Below are positions 8,683 through 17,268 of a DNA stretch of 64,000 bases, piece after piece (position 1 is the stretch's first letter; every line of letters starts with the position of its first letter). The notes beneath the pieces are model-generated. The model made no database searches. It saw nothing but the letters and a program-made list of their open reading frames with translations, and had not been told where the DNA came from. The translations under genes were made by a program, and so were the position numbers. The stretch is from Mycoplana azooxidifex. Its GTDB lineage: Bacteria > Pseudomonadota > Alphaproteobacteria > Rhizobiales > Rhizobiaceae. The stretch is taken from positions 186,001-250,000 of the forward strand of contig NZ_JACIEE010000008.1 of assembly GCF_014196765.1 (NCBI RefSeq), written 5' to 3'.

Positions 8683-10185
8683 TCAGTGTTCCTCGTATTG
8701 CGAGAAGGACGGGTCGGCGAGGTCGGTGAACCGGGTGAACTCGGACTGGAAGGCGAGCTTCACCGTACCGGTCGGCCCGTGACGCTGCTTGGCGATGATC
8801 ACGTCGGCCGTACCCTTGACGCTCTCGAACTTCTGTTTCCACTCGTCGTACTTCGGGTCGAACTCGTCACGCGGCTCGCCGTTCTTGACGTAGTATTCCT
8901 CGCGGAACACGAACAGCACCACGTCGGCGTCCTGCTCGATCGAGCCCGATTCGCGAAGGTCGGAGAGTTGCGGGCGCTTGTCCTCGCGGCTTTCCACCTG
9001 ACGGGAGAGCTGGGACAGCGCAACGATCGGCACGTTCAGTTCCTTGCCGAGCGCCTTCAGGCCGGTGGTGATCTGGGTGATTTCCTGCACGCGGTTTTCG
9101 TTCGACTTGCCCGAGCCGGTCATCAGCTGGATGTAGTCCACCACCAGGCAGTCGAGGCCCCGCTGGCGCTTCAGGCGCCGGGCGCGGGCGGAAAGCTGGG
9201 CGATCGAGATGCCGCCGGTCTGGTCGATGAAGAGCGGCACCTTCTGCATCATCTGCGAGCAGGCGACGAGCTTTTCGAAATCGGCATCGGAGATTTCGCC
9301 ACGGCGGATCTTCGACGAGGACACTTCCGTCTGCTCGGAAATGATACGGGTGGCGAGCTGCTCGGACGACATTTCGAGCGAATAGAAGCCGACGACGCCG
9401 CCGTTCTTCGCTTTGTACGAACCGTCCGCCTGCACCTCCTGCTCGTACGCCGCGGCAATGTTGTAGGCGATGTTGGTGGCAAGCGACGTCTTGCCCATGC
9501 CGGGACGACCGGCGAGCACGATCAAGTCGGAGCGCTGCAGGCCGCCCATGCGGGCGTCAAGCGAGTGAATGCCGGTAGAGATGCCCGACAGCGATCCGTC
9601 GCGCTCGAAGGCAGCACCCGCCATGTCGATCGCCTGTGCGACCGCGTCGTTGAAGGACTGGAAGCCGCCGTCGTAGCGACCGGTTTCCGCGAGCTCGAAA
9701 AGGCGGCGCTCGGCGTCTTCGATCTGGCTCTGCGGGGGCATGTCCAGCGGCGCGTCATAGGCGATGTTGACCATGTCCTCGCCGATGGTGATCAGCGAAC
9801 GGCGCAGCGCCAGATCGTAAATCGCGCGGCCGTAGTCCTCGGCGTTGATGATGGTCACGGCCTCGGCCGCAAGGCGGGCGAGATACTGCGGGATCGTCAG
9901 GTCGCCGACGCGGCCGTCTGCCGGAAGATGCGTTTTCAGCGTGATCGTCGTCGCGATCTTGCCCATGCGGATCGTGTCGCCGGCAAGCTCGAAGATCTTG
10001 CGATGAAGCGGCTCCTGGAAATGGATCGGCTTGAGGAAATCGGAGACGCGATAGTAGGCGTCGTTGTTGACCAGGATCGCGCCCAAGAGCGCCTGCTCGG
10101 CCTCGATGTTGCTCGGTGCTTCGCGGTGGTGCGCCCCGAGATCGTCGCGGCCCGGATTGGCAAGCTTTCGCACGGCGTCGTTCAT
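8683..10185 (-). CDS. dnaB: Replicative DNA helicase DnaB
   Basis: Hexameric 5'-3' helicase that unwinds DNA at the replication fork. The 500-residue product has the N-terminal DnaB domain (SNIEAEQALLGAIL), the linker, and the RecA-like C-terminal domain with Walker A AGRPGMGKTSLATNIAYN, the EMSSEQLATR helix, Walker B region DCLVVDYIQLM and the LSQLSRQVESRED segment. The start at MNDAVRKL was chosen for family length; a longer frame to 10281 adds 32 atypical residues. In this genus group dnaB usually lies between rplI and alr; here cfa lies upstream and the azlCD block downstream. Confidence 0.97.
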   Translation of the reverse strand: MNDAVRKLANPGRDDLGAHHREAPSNIEAEQALLGAILVNNDAYYRVSDFLKPIHFQEPLHRKIFELAGDTIRMGKIATTITLKTHLPADGRVGDLTIPQYLARLAAEAVTIINAEDYGRAIYDLALRRSLITIGEDMVNIAYDAPLDMPPQSQIEDAERRLFELAETGRYDGGFQSFNDAVAQAIDMAGAAFERDGSLSGISTGIHSLDARMGGLQRSDLIVLAGRPGMGKTSLATNIAYNIAAAYEQEVQADGSYKAKNGGVVGFYSLEMSSEQLATRIISEQTEVSSSKIRRGEISDADFEKLVACSQMMQKVPLFIDQTGGISIAQLSARARRLKRQRGLDCLVVDYIQLMTGSGKSNENRVQEITQITTGLKALGKELNVPIVALSQLSRQVESREDKRPQLSDLRESGSIEQDADVVLFVFREEYYVKNGEPRDEFDPKYDEWKQKFESVKGTADVIIAKQRHGPTGTVKLAFQSEFTRFTDLADPSFSQYEEH

Positions 10186-10497
10186 CTGGCCCGAATCTCC
10201 CGAATCCCATTCTGCATTGAAGTGTCCTGCTTTCACTCCATGCCGCGCAAGGGTCAAGCTTACTCTTCGTGCCGCCGGCAATCGCGCCCGGTGCGTGGGA
10301 GATTGGACACGCTCTTCGACCTATCCACAGCCGCTGCCGTGCGCGAAGCCCACAGTGACGAAAAATCAGCCCGCCGCAGCGCCGATTTGCTCCGGCAGCC
10401 TTGACGGGCTTCGCAGGCGAATCGGTCGCTTCTTCAAAAGGGGAAGCAGTTCCGCGGAATAGAAAGGGGGCGACTTTCCCGCCGCCCCCGGATGCCC
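10186..10497. other. Intergenic region between dnaB and cfa
   Basis: 312 bp with no credible gene. It should contain the dnaB promoter and 5' leader, although I could not fix a promoter. A GC-rich hairpin at 10466-10489 lies at the cfa end and is listed separately. Confidence 0.6.
10466..10489 (-). terminator. Possible terminator after cfa
   Basis: A 7-bp all-GC stem (10466-10472 with 10483-10489) starts 9 bp past the cfa stop codon. On the minus strand it is followed by TTTCTATT, a weak T tract. It is probably the end of the cfa transcript. Confidence 0.5.
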
Positions 10498-11784
10498 TCA
10501 GATGGAGGCTTCCTGCGGGAATTTCCGTGGGCCGCCGGCGCGCGCCTTGCCGTCTCCCTCCCTGGCCTTCAGGCAGCCTTCGCCGTGCTCGATGTAGTCG
10601 CGGGTGAGCGGCACGGCCTGCTGGTCGTGGGCAAGCTGCAACTGGAACACCACCAGGTTCTGCCAGCGGAATGCGCTCTCGGAGGCGGCGAGGTAGAATT
10701 CCCAGATCCGGCAGAAGCATTCGTCGTATAGCGCCTTGGCGTCGTCGCGGCGCGCCATGAAGCGCTGGCGCCAGTGCCGCAGCGTCTCGGCGTAGTGCAC
10801 CCGCAGGATCTCGATGTCGGTGATCGCGAGCCCCGATTTCTCCACCGCCCGCATCACCTCCGACAGGGCCGGGATGTAGCCGCCGGGGAAGATGTATTTC
10901 TCGATGAACGGGTTGTTGGTCGTCGGCGCGTCGGTCCTGCCGATCGTATGCAGGAGCATGACGCCGTCCCGCTTCAGGAGCGAGCCCGCCTTGCGGAAGA
11001 AGGTCAGGTAGTTCGGCCGCCCGACATGCTCGAACATGCCCACCGAAACGATGCGGTCGTAGGTATCGGGCGCGTTGCGGTAGTCCTCCAGCAGGAAGCG
11101 CACCTCGTCGTCGAGGCCGACGGCCTTCGCGCGCTTGCGCGATACCGCGAACTGCTCGTCCGAGAGCGTGACGCCGGTGACGCGCGCGCCGAGATTGCGG
11201 GCGAGATAGAGCGCCATGCCGCCCCAGCCGCTGCCGATGTCGAGAACCGAAAGCCCCGGCCGCCCCATCGTCAGCTTCGAGGCGATGTGCCGCTTCTTGG
11301 CCAGTTGCGCATCGTCGAGGCTCTGTTCCGGCGTCTCGAAATAGGCGCAGGAATATTGCTTGTCCTCGTCCAGGAACAGGTCGTAGAGCGCACCCGTGAG
11401 GTCGTAGTGATGCTGGACGTTGTCACGCGAGCGCCGGATGCTGTTTTTCTCCCGCAGCCAGCGCAAGGGATAGCGCACCCGCTCCAAAAGCCGGTTCCAG
11501 CGGCTGTCGTAATACTTGAAGTCGGGGTTGCCGGTGAAGACCGTCTCCAGAAGGTCGTACATGTCGCCTTCGACGAGGTCGATATCGCCGGTGCCGTAGT
11601 AATGGCCCAGATAGTAGGCCGGGTCGAAGACGAGCCCCCTCAGGGCGCGCTTGCTGTTCAGCCGGACGTGGACCGGTTTGCCGGTGCGGTCGCCGACCTC
11701 CATCGTCGTGCCGTCGGGAAATGTCAGTTTCAGGTTGCCGCGTCGTACCAGGCGCGAAATGGTCGCCGAAAAGATCTTCTTCAT
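10498..11784 (-). CDS. cfa: Cyclopropane-fatty-acyl-phospholipid synthase
   Basis: Adds a methylene group from S-adenosylmethionine across the double bond of membrane phospholipid acyl chains, a stationary-phase and acid-stress modification. The 428-residue protein has an N-terminal lipid-binding region and a class I methyltransferase domain with the SAM motif VLDIGSGWGGMALYLA near residue 170 and the Cfa signatures SVGMFEHVG and FIEKYIFPGGYIP. The start at MKKIFSATISRL was taken as the family N terminus. The last 30 residues are basic and Gly-rich, a variable tail. It is preceded by the rplI terminator, so it is probably transcribed on its own. Confidence 0.95.
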   Translation of the reverse strand: MKKIFSATISRLVRRGNLKLTFPDGTTMEVGDRTGKPVHVRLNSKRALRGLVFDPAYYLGHYYGTGDIDLVEGDMYDLLETVFTGNPDFKYYDSRWNRLLERVRYPLRWLREKNSIRRSRDNVQHHYDLTGALYDLFLDEDKQYSCAYFETPEQSLDDAQLAKKRHIASKLTMGRPGLSVLDIGSGWGGMALYLARNLGARVTGVTLSDEQFAVSRKRAKAVGLDDEVRFLLEDYRNAPDTYDRIVSVGMFEHVGRPNYLTFFRKAGSLLKRDGVMLLHTIGRTDAPTTNNPFIEKYIFPGGYIPALSEVMRAVEKSGLAITDIEILRVHYAETLRHWRQRFMARRDDAKALYDECFCRIWEFYLAASESAFRWQNLVVFQLQLAHDQQAVPLTRDYIEHGEGCLKAREGDGKARAGGPRKFPQEASI

Positions 11785-11884
11785 CAGTGGACTCCATCGC
11801 AGGCTGCGGCGGAGCGGGTCTGGTCGGAATCCGGCCTGGGAGCGGCCCGACCGCCTTTCCAGTCTGATTACAATAACAAATAAC

Positions 11885-11914
11885 AAAAAAACCCGGATTT
11901 CAACCCGGGTTTTT
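11885..11914 (-). terminator. Rho-independent terminator of the rpsF-rplI operon
   Basis: A hairpin with AACCCGG (11890-11896) pairing with CCGGGTT (11905-11911), extended by A/T pairs, with a T run on the minus strand. It lies 45 bp beyond the rplI stop. The flanking A and T runs could let it act in both directions. Confidence 0.9.
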
Positions 11915-11958
11915 GTACGTTTGAGTTGTGGTCTTGCGTCGGAGTTCCGCCGCAGGCC

Positions 11959-12537
11959 TCAGGCCTGCTCTTCTTCCTCGCCGTCGGCTTCCGGATCGAA
12001 GAAGTCTTCCGGCTTCAGGGCATCCTCGTCGACGCCGTAGATGGCGTCTGCCGAGGTCAGGGTCTCGCCCTTGGACTGGCGCTCGGCTTCGTCGGCCGAA
12101 CGCGCGACGTTGATCTGGACCGTGATCTCGACTTCGGCATGCAGGTGCAGGACGACCTTGTGCAGGCCGATCGCCTTGATCGGGGTGTTCAGCTCGACCT
12201 GGTTGCGGCCGACGTTGAAGCCTTCGGCAGCCAGCGCGTCGATGATGTCGCGAGCGGCGACCGAACCGTAGAGCTGGCCGGTTTCGCCGGCGGAGCGGAC
12301 GATGACGAAGGCCTTGCCGTCGAGCTTGTCGGCAACCTGCTGGGCTTCAGACTTGCGCTCGAGATTGCGGACTTCCAGCGTCGCGCGCTCTGCTTCGAAG
12401 CGCTTCTTGTTGGCTTCGTTGGCGCGCAGCGCCTTGCCCAGCGGCAGCAGGTAGTTACGGGCAAAGCCGTCGCGGACCTTTACGGTTTCGCCCATCTGGC
12501 CGAGCTTGGCGATGCGTTCGAGGAGAATGACGTCCAT
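11959..12537 (-). CDS. rplI: 50S ribosomal protein L9
   Basis: L9 binds 23S rRNA near the L1 stalk. The 192-residue product begins with the classic N-terminal domain ([19 protein letters not shown] and [12 protein letters not shown]), followed by the long connecting helix and a C-terminal domain. The length exceeds the roughly 150 residues of E. coli L9 because of an acidic tail ending EEEEQA, which is normal in Rhizobiales. It is the last gene of the rpsF-rpsR-DUF2232-rplI operon and is followed by a terminator. Confidence 0.98.
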   Translation of the reverse strand: MDVILLERIAKLGQMGETVKVRDGFARNYLLPLGKALRANEANKKRFEAERATLEVRNLERKSEAQQVADKLDGKAFVIVRSAGETGQLYGSVAARDIIDALAAEGFNVGRNQVELNTPIKAIGLHKVVLHLHAEVEITVQINVARSADEAERQSKGETLTSADAIYGVDEDALKPEDFFDPEADGEEEEQA

Positions 12538-12559
12538 GTTGAAGTTCCTTTCGTGACGT

Positions 12560-13537
12560 TCAGGTTTTGGTGGATTTCGTATCAGGCTTGGGGTCCGTCG
12601 GGCTCAGCGCGATGGTGCGCCGCGTATCCGTCAGACCGAGAACGAGGATGAGGAGGACCGGCAGCGCGAACAGCAGCACCGAGGCGTAGGCGAGCCAGAG
12701 GGCCGCCAGCCGCCAGGGCTTGCCGCGCGTGCGGTAGTGCAGGACGGCGAAGCCTGACAGCACGAAGCCGGCGCCGAACGTGCCGCAGATCAGCGCGCCG
12801 ATGATCGCTGGCAGCCCGCCGAGGAAGCACAGGAGCAGGCCACCGAGGAAGACGAAGACGGCGTTGCGGTGCATGCGAACGGCCATCGGCATGTCCTCGC
12901 GCGGCCGCAGTCCCCTGCCGGACAGGCGCACGATGGCGGATGCGATGTAGAACGCTGCAAACAGCAGCAGCACCCACAGCGCTCCTTGGATGAGCGGCAG
13001 GCCAAGGCCGAAAAGGGCCTTCATCTGCGCAATCGTGGCGGCGTCGGGATTGTAGAGCGGTTCCTGTTCCTTGAGCGCCGCCAGCATCACGTCGACCATC
13101 TGGCTTGCGAGTTCGCCGCTGTAGCCGATGATCATCCCGACCGCGATCATGCCGAGCGTCACCATGATCGCCAGATGCGTCAGGATGTTCGACATCGGGT
13201 ACCAGGCGAGCGCATCCTTCGGGCCGCCGATCTCGGAGGCCGGGCGGGCGAGGTTGGCGAGGTTGCTGAGCCAGCCGGCCGGGATCAGCGTGATGATGAC
13301 GATCAGCAGCGCGAAATGCGAGGACGCCATGGCGGCGGCGACGCAGCCGCCGGCGATGACGGCGATCAGCGCGCTGGCATTGCCCCAGCCGAGCCCGGCA
13401 ATGAGGATCGGCAGCGCCGAGCCTGCGAAGAAGAAGATCGAAAGAGTCGACTGGACGTTCGCACTCAGCGAAAGCAGAGTGGCGGTCACACCGGCGACGA
13501 GCCCGGTGGCGATCGAGGTCCAGTTCAGGTTCTTCAC
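12560..13537 (-). CDS. DUF2232 family membrane protein
   Basis: A 325-residue integral membrane protein with about eight hydrophobic helices. It belongs to the DUF2232/YybS-like family that is consistently placed between rpsR and rplI in Rhizobiales. Its function is not established. The start at [16 protein letters not shown] gives a short cytoplasmic N terminus before the first helix. It lies 22 bp upstream of rplI. The conserved context suggests co-expression with small-subunit and L9 genes but says little about its role. Confidence 0.85.
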   Translation of the reverse strand: MKNLNWTSIATGLVAGVTATLLSLSANVQSTLSIFFFAGSALPILIAGLGWGNASALIAVIAGGCVAAAMASSHFALLIVIITLIPAGWLSNLANLARPASEIGGPKDALAWYPMSNILTHLAIMVTLGMIAVGMIIGYSGELASQMVDVMLAALKEQEPLYNPDAATIAQMKALFGLGLPLIQGALWVLLLFAAFYIASAIVRLSGRGLRPREDMPMAVRMHRNAVFVFLGGLLLCFLGGLPAIIGALICGTFGAGFVLSGFAVLHYRTRGKPWRLAALWLAYASVLLFALPVLLILVLGLTDTRRTIALSPTDPKPDTKSTKT

Positions 13538-13685
13538 TTGCGCTGTCCTGTCTTTGAAGACAGTTAGAGGAGTTTCCTGCCAAATTGCTTCAGGAACGGT
13601 TCCCCAACATGGGATTTTGGCCGGGTGCGGCCTGTGGCAGCTCCCGCCGATGATTTCCGATCCGCGCCCAACGCGGAAGGGAAGA

Positions 13686-13708
13686 GGGAAGGCGGCATCC
13701 GCCTTCCC
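13686..13708 (-). terminator. Hairpin between rpsR and the DUF2232 gene
   Basis: A perfect 10-bp stem, GGGAAGGCGG with CCGCCTTCCC, around a 3-nt loop. No T tract follows on the minus strand, so it may be an attenuator or mRNA-stabilising hairpin rather than a full terminator. It could reduce expression of the membrane protein relative to rpsF/rpsR. Confidence 0.5.
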
Positions 13709-13759
13709 CTCATGTGCTCTGCATGCCGGCCGAGGGCCGGCACGCAGGGTCCGCCAGAT

Positions 13760-14008
13760 TTAGGCTACGACGTAGGGCAGCAGGCCCAGGAAGCGGGCGC
13801 GCTTGATCGCCTTGGCGAGTTCGCGCTGCTTCTTCTGGGAAACGGCCGTGATGCGGGACGGAACGATCTTGCCGCGCTCGGAAATGTAGCGCGAGAGCAG
13901 ACGCACGTCCTTGTAGTCGATCTTCGGTGCGTTGGCGCCGGAGAAGGGGCAGGTCTTGCGGCGGCGGTGGAACGGGCGGCGTGCCGGAGCGGAAGAAATA
14001 TCAGCCAT
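13760..14008 (-). CDS. rpsR: 30S ribosomal protein S18
   Basis: An 82-residue S18, which binds as a heterodimer with S6 to the platform of the 30S subunit. The family core is visible: [22 protein letters not shown], then [20 protein letters not shown] and [14 protein letters not shown]. It lies 24 bp downstream of rpsF on the same strand, so the S6 and S18 partners are co-expressed. Confidence 0.98.
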   Translation of the reverse strand: MADISSAPARRPFHRRRKTCPFSGANAPKIDYKDVRLLSRYISERGKIVPSRITAVSQKKQRELAKAIKRARFLGLLPYVVA

Positions 14009-14032
14009 TGTCTTAGTCTCCTTCGGCTTCGG

Positions 14033-14488
14033 TTACGCGCGGTCTTCGCGGGGCGGACGGTCGCCGCGGGGCGGACGGTCGCCGAAGTCGCGGCGCGGGC
14101 CACGATCGCCGAAGTCGCGGCGCGGACCGCGGTCGTCGCCGTCACGGCGCGGGCGGTCGTCGCGGTCGCGCTTCTGCATCATCGCGGACGGGCCTTCTTC
14201 ATGGGCTTCGACGGCGATGGTCATGTAGCGCAGGACGTCTTCGTTGATGCGCATCTGGCGTTCCATCTCCTGGATGGCGGCAGCCGGGGCATCGATGTCC
14301 ATCAGCGCGTAATGCGCCTTGCGGTTCTTCTTGATGCGGTAGGTGAGGGACTTCAGGCCCCAGTTCTCGACCCGGCCGATCTTGCCGCCGTGTGCTTCGA
14401 TCACGCCCTTGTACTGTTCGACGAGAGCGTCGACCTGCTGGGCGGACACGTCCTGGCGGGCCAGGAATACATGTTCGTAGAGAGCCAT
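14033..14488 (-). CDS. rpsF: 30S ribosomal protein S6
   Basis: S6 forms the S6:S18 complex. The first 100 residues are the usual ferredoxin-like fold ([36 protein letters not shown]). Beyond that is a roughly 45-residue tail of arginine, aspartate and glycine built from imperfect repeats of RGPRRDFGD and RPPRGD. The DNA under it is internally repeated at about 14045-14150. Extended S6 tails are known in rhizobia. The start is at MALYEH; a longer frame to 14590 adds residues unlike S6. It is the first gene of its operon. Confidence 0.97.
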   Translation of the reverse strand: MALYEHVFLARQDVSAQQVDALVEQYKGVIEAHGGKIGRVENWGLKSLTYRIKKNRKAHYALMDIDAPAAAIQEMERQMRINEDVLRYMTIAVEAHEEGPSAMMQKRDRDDRPRRDGDDRGPRRDFGDRGPRRDFGDRPPRGDRPPREDRA

Positions 14489-14856
14489 GTGGCTTTGCCT
14501 TTCTTGCGTTTGATCCACACCCGGAAACCGGCGCCAAGCCTCAACGACTGATCTTAGAGGCCAGAGGGCCGGGCAAGAAAAGCGTTTCATCTATACGGTC
14601 GAGAGCGGAGACACGGGAGGCCGGAACGCTTCCGTTCCTGTCGTTGCCCTTTCGGGAAACGGCCCTCCGTCCAGCCACCAGCCGAAGCGACCGGGTGTAT
14701 TGAACAGCGCGCTTATACGGATTTTTCCGCAGAAGGCAAGGGGCCGGAGCCAGAGGTCAGATGGAGGGCGGTGACTGCATGCGGCCTATCGGCAGGGAAC
14801 AAGATGCCGAAAGGTGCGTTGTTCTTCCCGACGCAACCAGATAGGAGCGAGGAAAC
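14489..14856. other. Leader and promoter region of the rpsF operon
   Basis: 368 bp between rpsF and a rightward small gene. It contains the predicted rpsF promoter (14712-14740, listed separately) and so an unusually long leader of about 215 nt. Within the leader is a perfect hairpin at 14623-14638 (GGAACG stem, 4-nt loop, minus strand). Long rpsF leaders in other bacteria bind S6:S18 for autoregulation; that role here is inferred from position only. Confidence 0.45.
14712..14740 (-). promoter_or_regulatory. Predicted sigma-70 promoter of the rpsF operon
   Basis: Minus-strand -35 box CTTGCC (14740-14735), a 17-bp spacer and -10 box TATAAG (14717-14712). This is close to the rhizobial housekeeping consensus CTTGAC-N17-CTATAT. 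It points at rpsF, leaving a leader of about 215 nt. Confidence 0.5.
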
Positions 14857-15192
14857 ATGCAAGATCCTGTTGAGACCCGTCCCATTCAAGAGACCCGTCC
14901 CATTCATGAAAACCGTCCGCCGGAAGACCGCACCACCGTGGTCAACACGGGTGGAAGCGGAGCCGGTGGCTGGGCCGTAGCGGCGATCGTCGCCGTGCTG
15001 GTCGCCGTCGGCGCCTTCTACTTCATGGGTAGCGGCACCGGCGACAGCGTGGATCCGAACGCCAACACCTCGTCGATCGGCACGCAGGAGCCGGCTCCGG
15101 CAACGCCGCCGGCAGCCGCCCCGACCGATGGCGCCGCTGACCCGGTTCAGCCGGAACCCGTCACCCCGACCGCCCCGGCGCCGGCCCAGTAA
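14857..15192 (+). CDS. Small single-pass membrane protein, unknown function
   Basis: A 111-residue protein. The N-terminal 40 residues contain a short repeat (TRPIQE, TRPIHE) and are polar. A single strong transmembrane helix follows (about residues 42-57, GWAVAAIVAVLVAVGAFYF). The C-terminal half is a Pro/Ala/Thr-rich, probably periplasmic, disordered stretch. GAGGAAAC before the ATG serves as ribosome-binding site. I know of no function; the one-helix plus PA-rich tail design could be a tether or wall-spanning linker. It is preceded by the divergent rpsF promoter region and followed by a hairpin. Confidence 0.75.
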   Translation: MQDPVETRPIQETRPIHENRPPEDRTTVVNTGGSGAGGWAVAAIVAVLVAVGAFYFMGSGTGDSVDPNANTSSIGTQEPAPATPPAAAPTDGAADPVQPEPVTPTAPAPAQ

Positions 15193-15527
15193 AGGGACCA
15201 CGCCACGCGGCGGGAGCCTTTCCTGGCGCCCGCCGGTCGCGGACGAAGTTCAGCGTAAAAGCAGTCCGCACAGCGCAAAGCCCGCCCCTGTGGCGGGCTT
15301 TGTCGTATCCGCCTGTCGCTGCCCGCAGGGCAAATTCCAGACATCGATAGAATGGCGTCCCATCCGGTGTTCCAGAACCGGATCCCTGCCGTCTAACCCT
15401 CCTAAGCCTTTTGCCTGATGCGACGGTCGATTGCCAACCGGCCATCGCAAGCACATCATGGTTGTGTAAAGAAATAATACACCAATAAAGGGAGTTGCTA
15501 TCCCGATCTCAGACCAGGGGGCTTCCA
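15193..15527. other. Intergenic region before the peroxidase gene
   Basis: 335 bp without a credible gene. It holds the hairpin at 15277-15301. Further on is an A/T-richer stretch (about 15461-15490) with an imperfect inverted repeat, GTGTA/TACAC (15464-15468 and 15478-15482), just upstream of the peroxidase gene. That is the likeliest promoter/operator area, but no clear -35/-10 pair is visible. Confidence 0.45.
15277..15301 (+). terminator. Terminator-like hairpin after the small membrane protein
   Basis: A 10-bp stem, AAAGCCCGCC with GGCGGGCTTT, around a 5-nt loop, 84 bp beyond the stop. The T tract is short (CTTTGT), so it is probably a modest terminator; the symmetrical A/T arms could act on both strands. 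Confidence 0.6.
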
Positions 15528-17219
15528 ATGGACCATGGCAGCAAGAATTTTGAAGTCAGTGCACCCCGCTCGCGATCCTATCAGGGCGGTTTCGGCCGGC
15601 TCTTTCCGGATCTCGCCCCCTGGTACCCGGTCGGCGTGCCGGAGCACAAGCTCGAGGAGCATTTCCTGAAGTTCGCCTCCGAGAGCATGGTGGAGTTTCC
15701 CGGCCGGTCGATCTCCGATCTCCTGCAGGCTGCCGACCCGACCGTCGTCGAGCCCTTCGATTCGGACATCCCGTCGGGCTATGTCTATTTCGGCCAGTTC
15801 GTCGATCACGACATGACGCTGGACGTGACGCCGCTCAGTTCCGCCGAGGTCGATCCCAACCGGCTGCACAACTTCCGCACACCCCGCCTCGATCTGGACT
15901 GTCTTTACGGACAGGGACCGGCCGCCCAGCCGCATCTCTACGAGCACGACGCCAGAGGTGCGTTTACGGGAAAATTCCTCGTCGCCCCCTTCGATCCCGG
16001 CACGTTCGACGTGGCGCCGGATGGCTTTGCCAACGTCCCCGAAACCTTGCACGACCTTCCACGGAATTCGGAACACAGGGCGTTGATCGGTGACCCCCGC
16101 AACGACGAGAACGTCATCGTCGCCCAGATTCACCTGGCCTTCCTGCTGGCCCACAACCGGCTCTTCGACCGGGCCACGCGCGCCATGCCGGGCGCCACGG
16201 TCAACGAGCGTTTCGAGGCGGCGCGAAAGACGCTCCGCTGGCTCTACCAGTGGATCGTCTGGAACGACTTCGTCAGGCGCGTCACCGATCCTGTCGTCCA
16301 CGCGACGGCGCTGGAAGAAAAGACCCAGCCCGATGGCCGGCTCCTCTGGGAGGTGGGATACAAGGACGACGTCTACGACTGGAAGCAGGACCCGTTCATG
16401 CCGGTCGAGTTCTCCGTCGCGGCCTATCGCTTCGGCCACTCGATGGTCCGCAACGCCTACCAGACCAACGTCAACAGGCCCGTGGCGGGCTTCGGCGTCT
16501 TCTTTCCGATCTTCGACGATCACGGCCGGTCGAGTCTCCGGGGCGGCGTCCCGTTCGATCTCGCCCGTGTGCTGCAGTGGGACTGGTTCCTGAAACTGAA
16601 GACCTCTCGGCCTCCATTCCCGCAGCGCGCCCGCAGGATCGATACGAAGCTCGCCAATGCGCTGCTGCACCTGCACGAGGACCCGGATGCCCCCGGCAAC
16701 CCGAAGAAACTGCTGAACGTGCTGGCGGCGAGAAACCTGGTCCGCGGCGTGCGGATGAAGCTGCCGGCCGGCGACGACGTTGCCCGCCTGTTCGGCCTTC
16801 CCCCCGTAGCACTTGCGGAGGATGAGCCGAAGACGCTGTGGTACTACGTGCTGAAGGAAGCGGAGGCCCTGGGGGGCGGCAGGCTCGGTACGGTCGGCTC
16901 GATCATCGTCGCGGCCACCTTTGCCGGGATCCTGAAGGGCGATCCGCTGTCCTGGCTGAACCAGCAGCCGACATGGCGGCCGGATCGCGATCCCCTGCTG
17001 ACGGGAAGGACTGAGGACGGCACGCCGATCGACTTCGGCGAGGATTCGGCAGAACCGACGATCGACGCCGACAACAAGGAGGAAGGCAACAACGAATGGG
17101 GCCTGCCTGCGATCATCAGGCTGTCGCGGCTTCCGATCGACGGCCCTCCCTTCGGCGACATCACCGTGGTTCCGGCGACGGAGGAGGGCGCTGCCGCGGC
17201 GGTGGCGGCCGCCGGCTAG
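15528..17219 (+). CDS. Animal-type haem peroxidase (peroxidase-cyclooxygenase superfamily)
   Basis: A 563-residue peroxidase of the myeloperoxidase/peroxicin superfamily, expected to oxidise halides or organic substrates with hydrogen peroxide. The key haem-site residues can be placed by motif: GQFVDHD (Asp93-His94, distal side), GDPRNDE (Arg191 and Glu194, matching the catalytic Arg and the haem-linking Glu of myeloperoxidase) and RFGHSM (His304, proximal ligand). So catalysis and even ester-linked haem are plausible. No signal peptide is seen, so it is cytoplasmic or exported by a non-Sec route. The start at MDHGSKN follows a GGGGG ribosome-binding site. Neighbours are unrelated accessory genes. 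Confidence 0.9.
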   Translation: MDHGSKNFEVSAPRSRSYQGGFGRLFPDLAPWYPVGVPEHKLEEHFLKFASESMVEFPGRSISDLLQAADPTVVEPFDSDIPSGYVYFGQFVDHDMTLDVTPLSSAEVDPNRLHNFRTPRLDLDCLYGQGPAAQPHLYEHDARGAFTGKFLVAPFDPGTFDVAPDGFANVPETLHDLPRNSEHRALIGDPRNDENVIVAQIHLAFLLAHNRLFDRATRAMPGATVNERFEAARKTLRWLYQWIVWNDFVRRVTDPVVHATALEEKTQPDGRLLWEVGYKDDVYDWKQDPFMPVEFSVAAYRFGHSMVRNAYQTNVNRPVAGFGVFFPIFDDHGRSSLRGGVPFDLARVLQWDWFLKLKTSRPPFPQRARRIDTKLANALLHLHEDPDAPGNPKKLLNVLAARNLVRGVRMKLPAGDDVARLFGLPPVALAEDEPKTLWYYVLKEAEALGGGRLGTVGSIIVAATFAGILKGDPLSWLNQQPTWRPDRDPLLTGRTEDGTPIDFGEDSAEPTIDADNKEEGNNEWGLPAIIRLSRLPIDGPPFGDITVVPATEEGAAAAVAAAG

Positions 17220-17228
17220 CCCCATGGA

Positions 17229-17252
17229 GCCCGGGACGCATTCCGCCCGGGC
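17229..17252. terminator. Hairpin between convergent peroxidase and aldo-keto reductase genes
   Basis: A 7-bp GC stem, GCCCGGG with CCCGGGC, around a 10-nt loop in the 49-bp gap between the two stops. There is no T tract on either side. It may end transcription weakly in both directions. Confidence 0.35.
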
Positions 17253-17268
17253 CCCGGATGGGGCAGGC

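Noticed and set aside
14045-14150. Short tandem repeats resembling a CRISPR or minisatellite
   Set aside because: They lie in frame inside rpsF and encode its Arg/Asp/Gly tail; there are no unique spacers of constant length.
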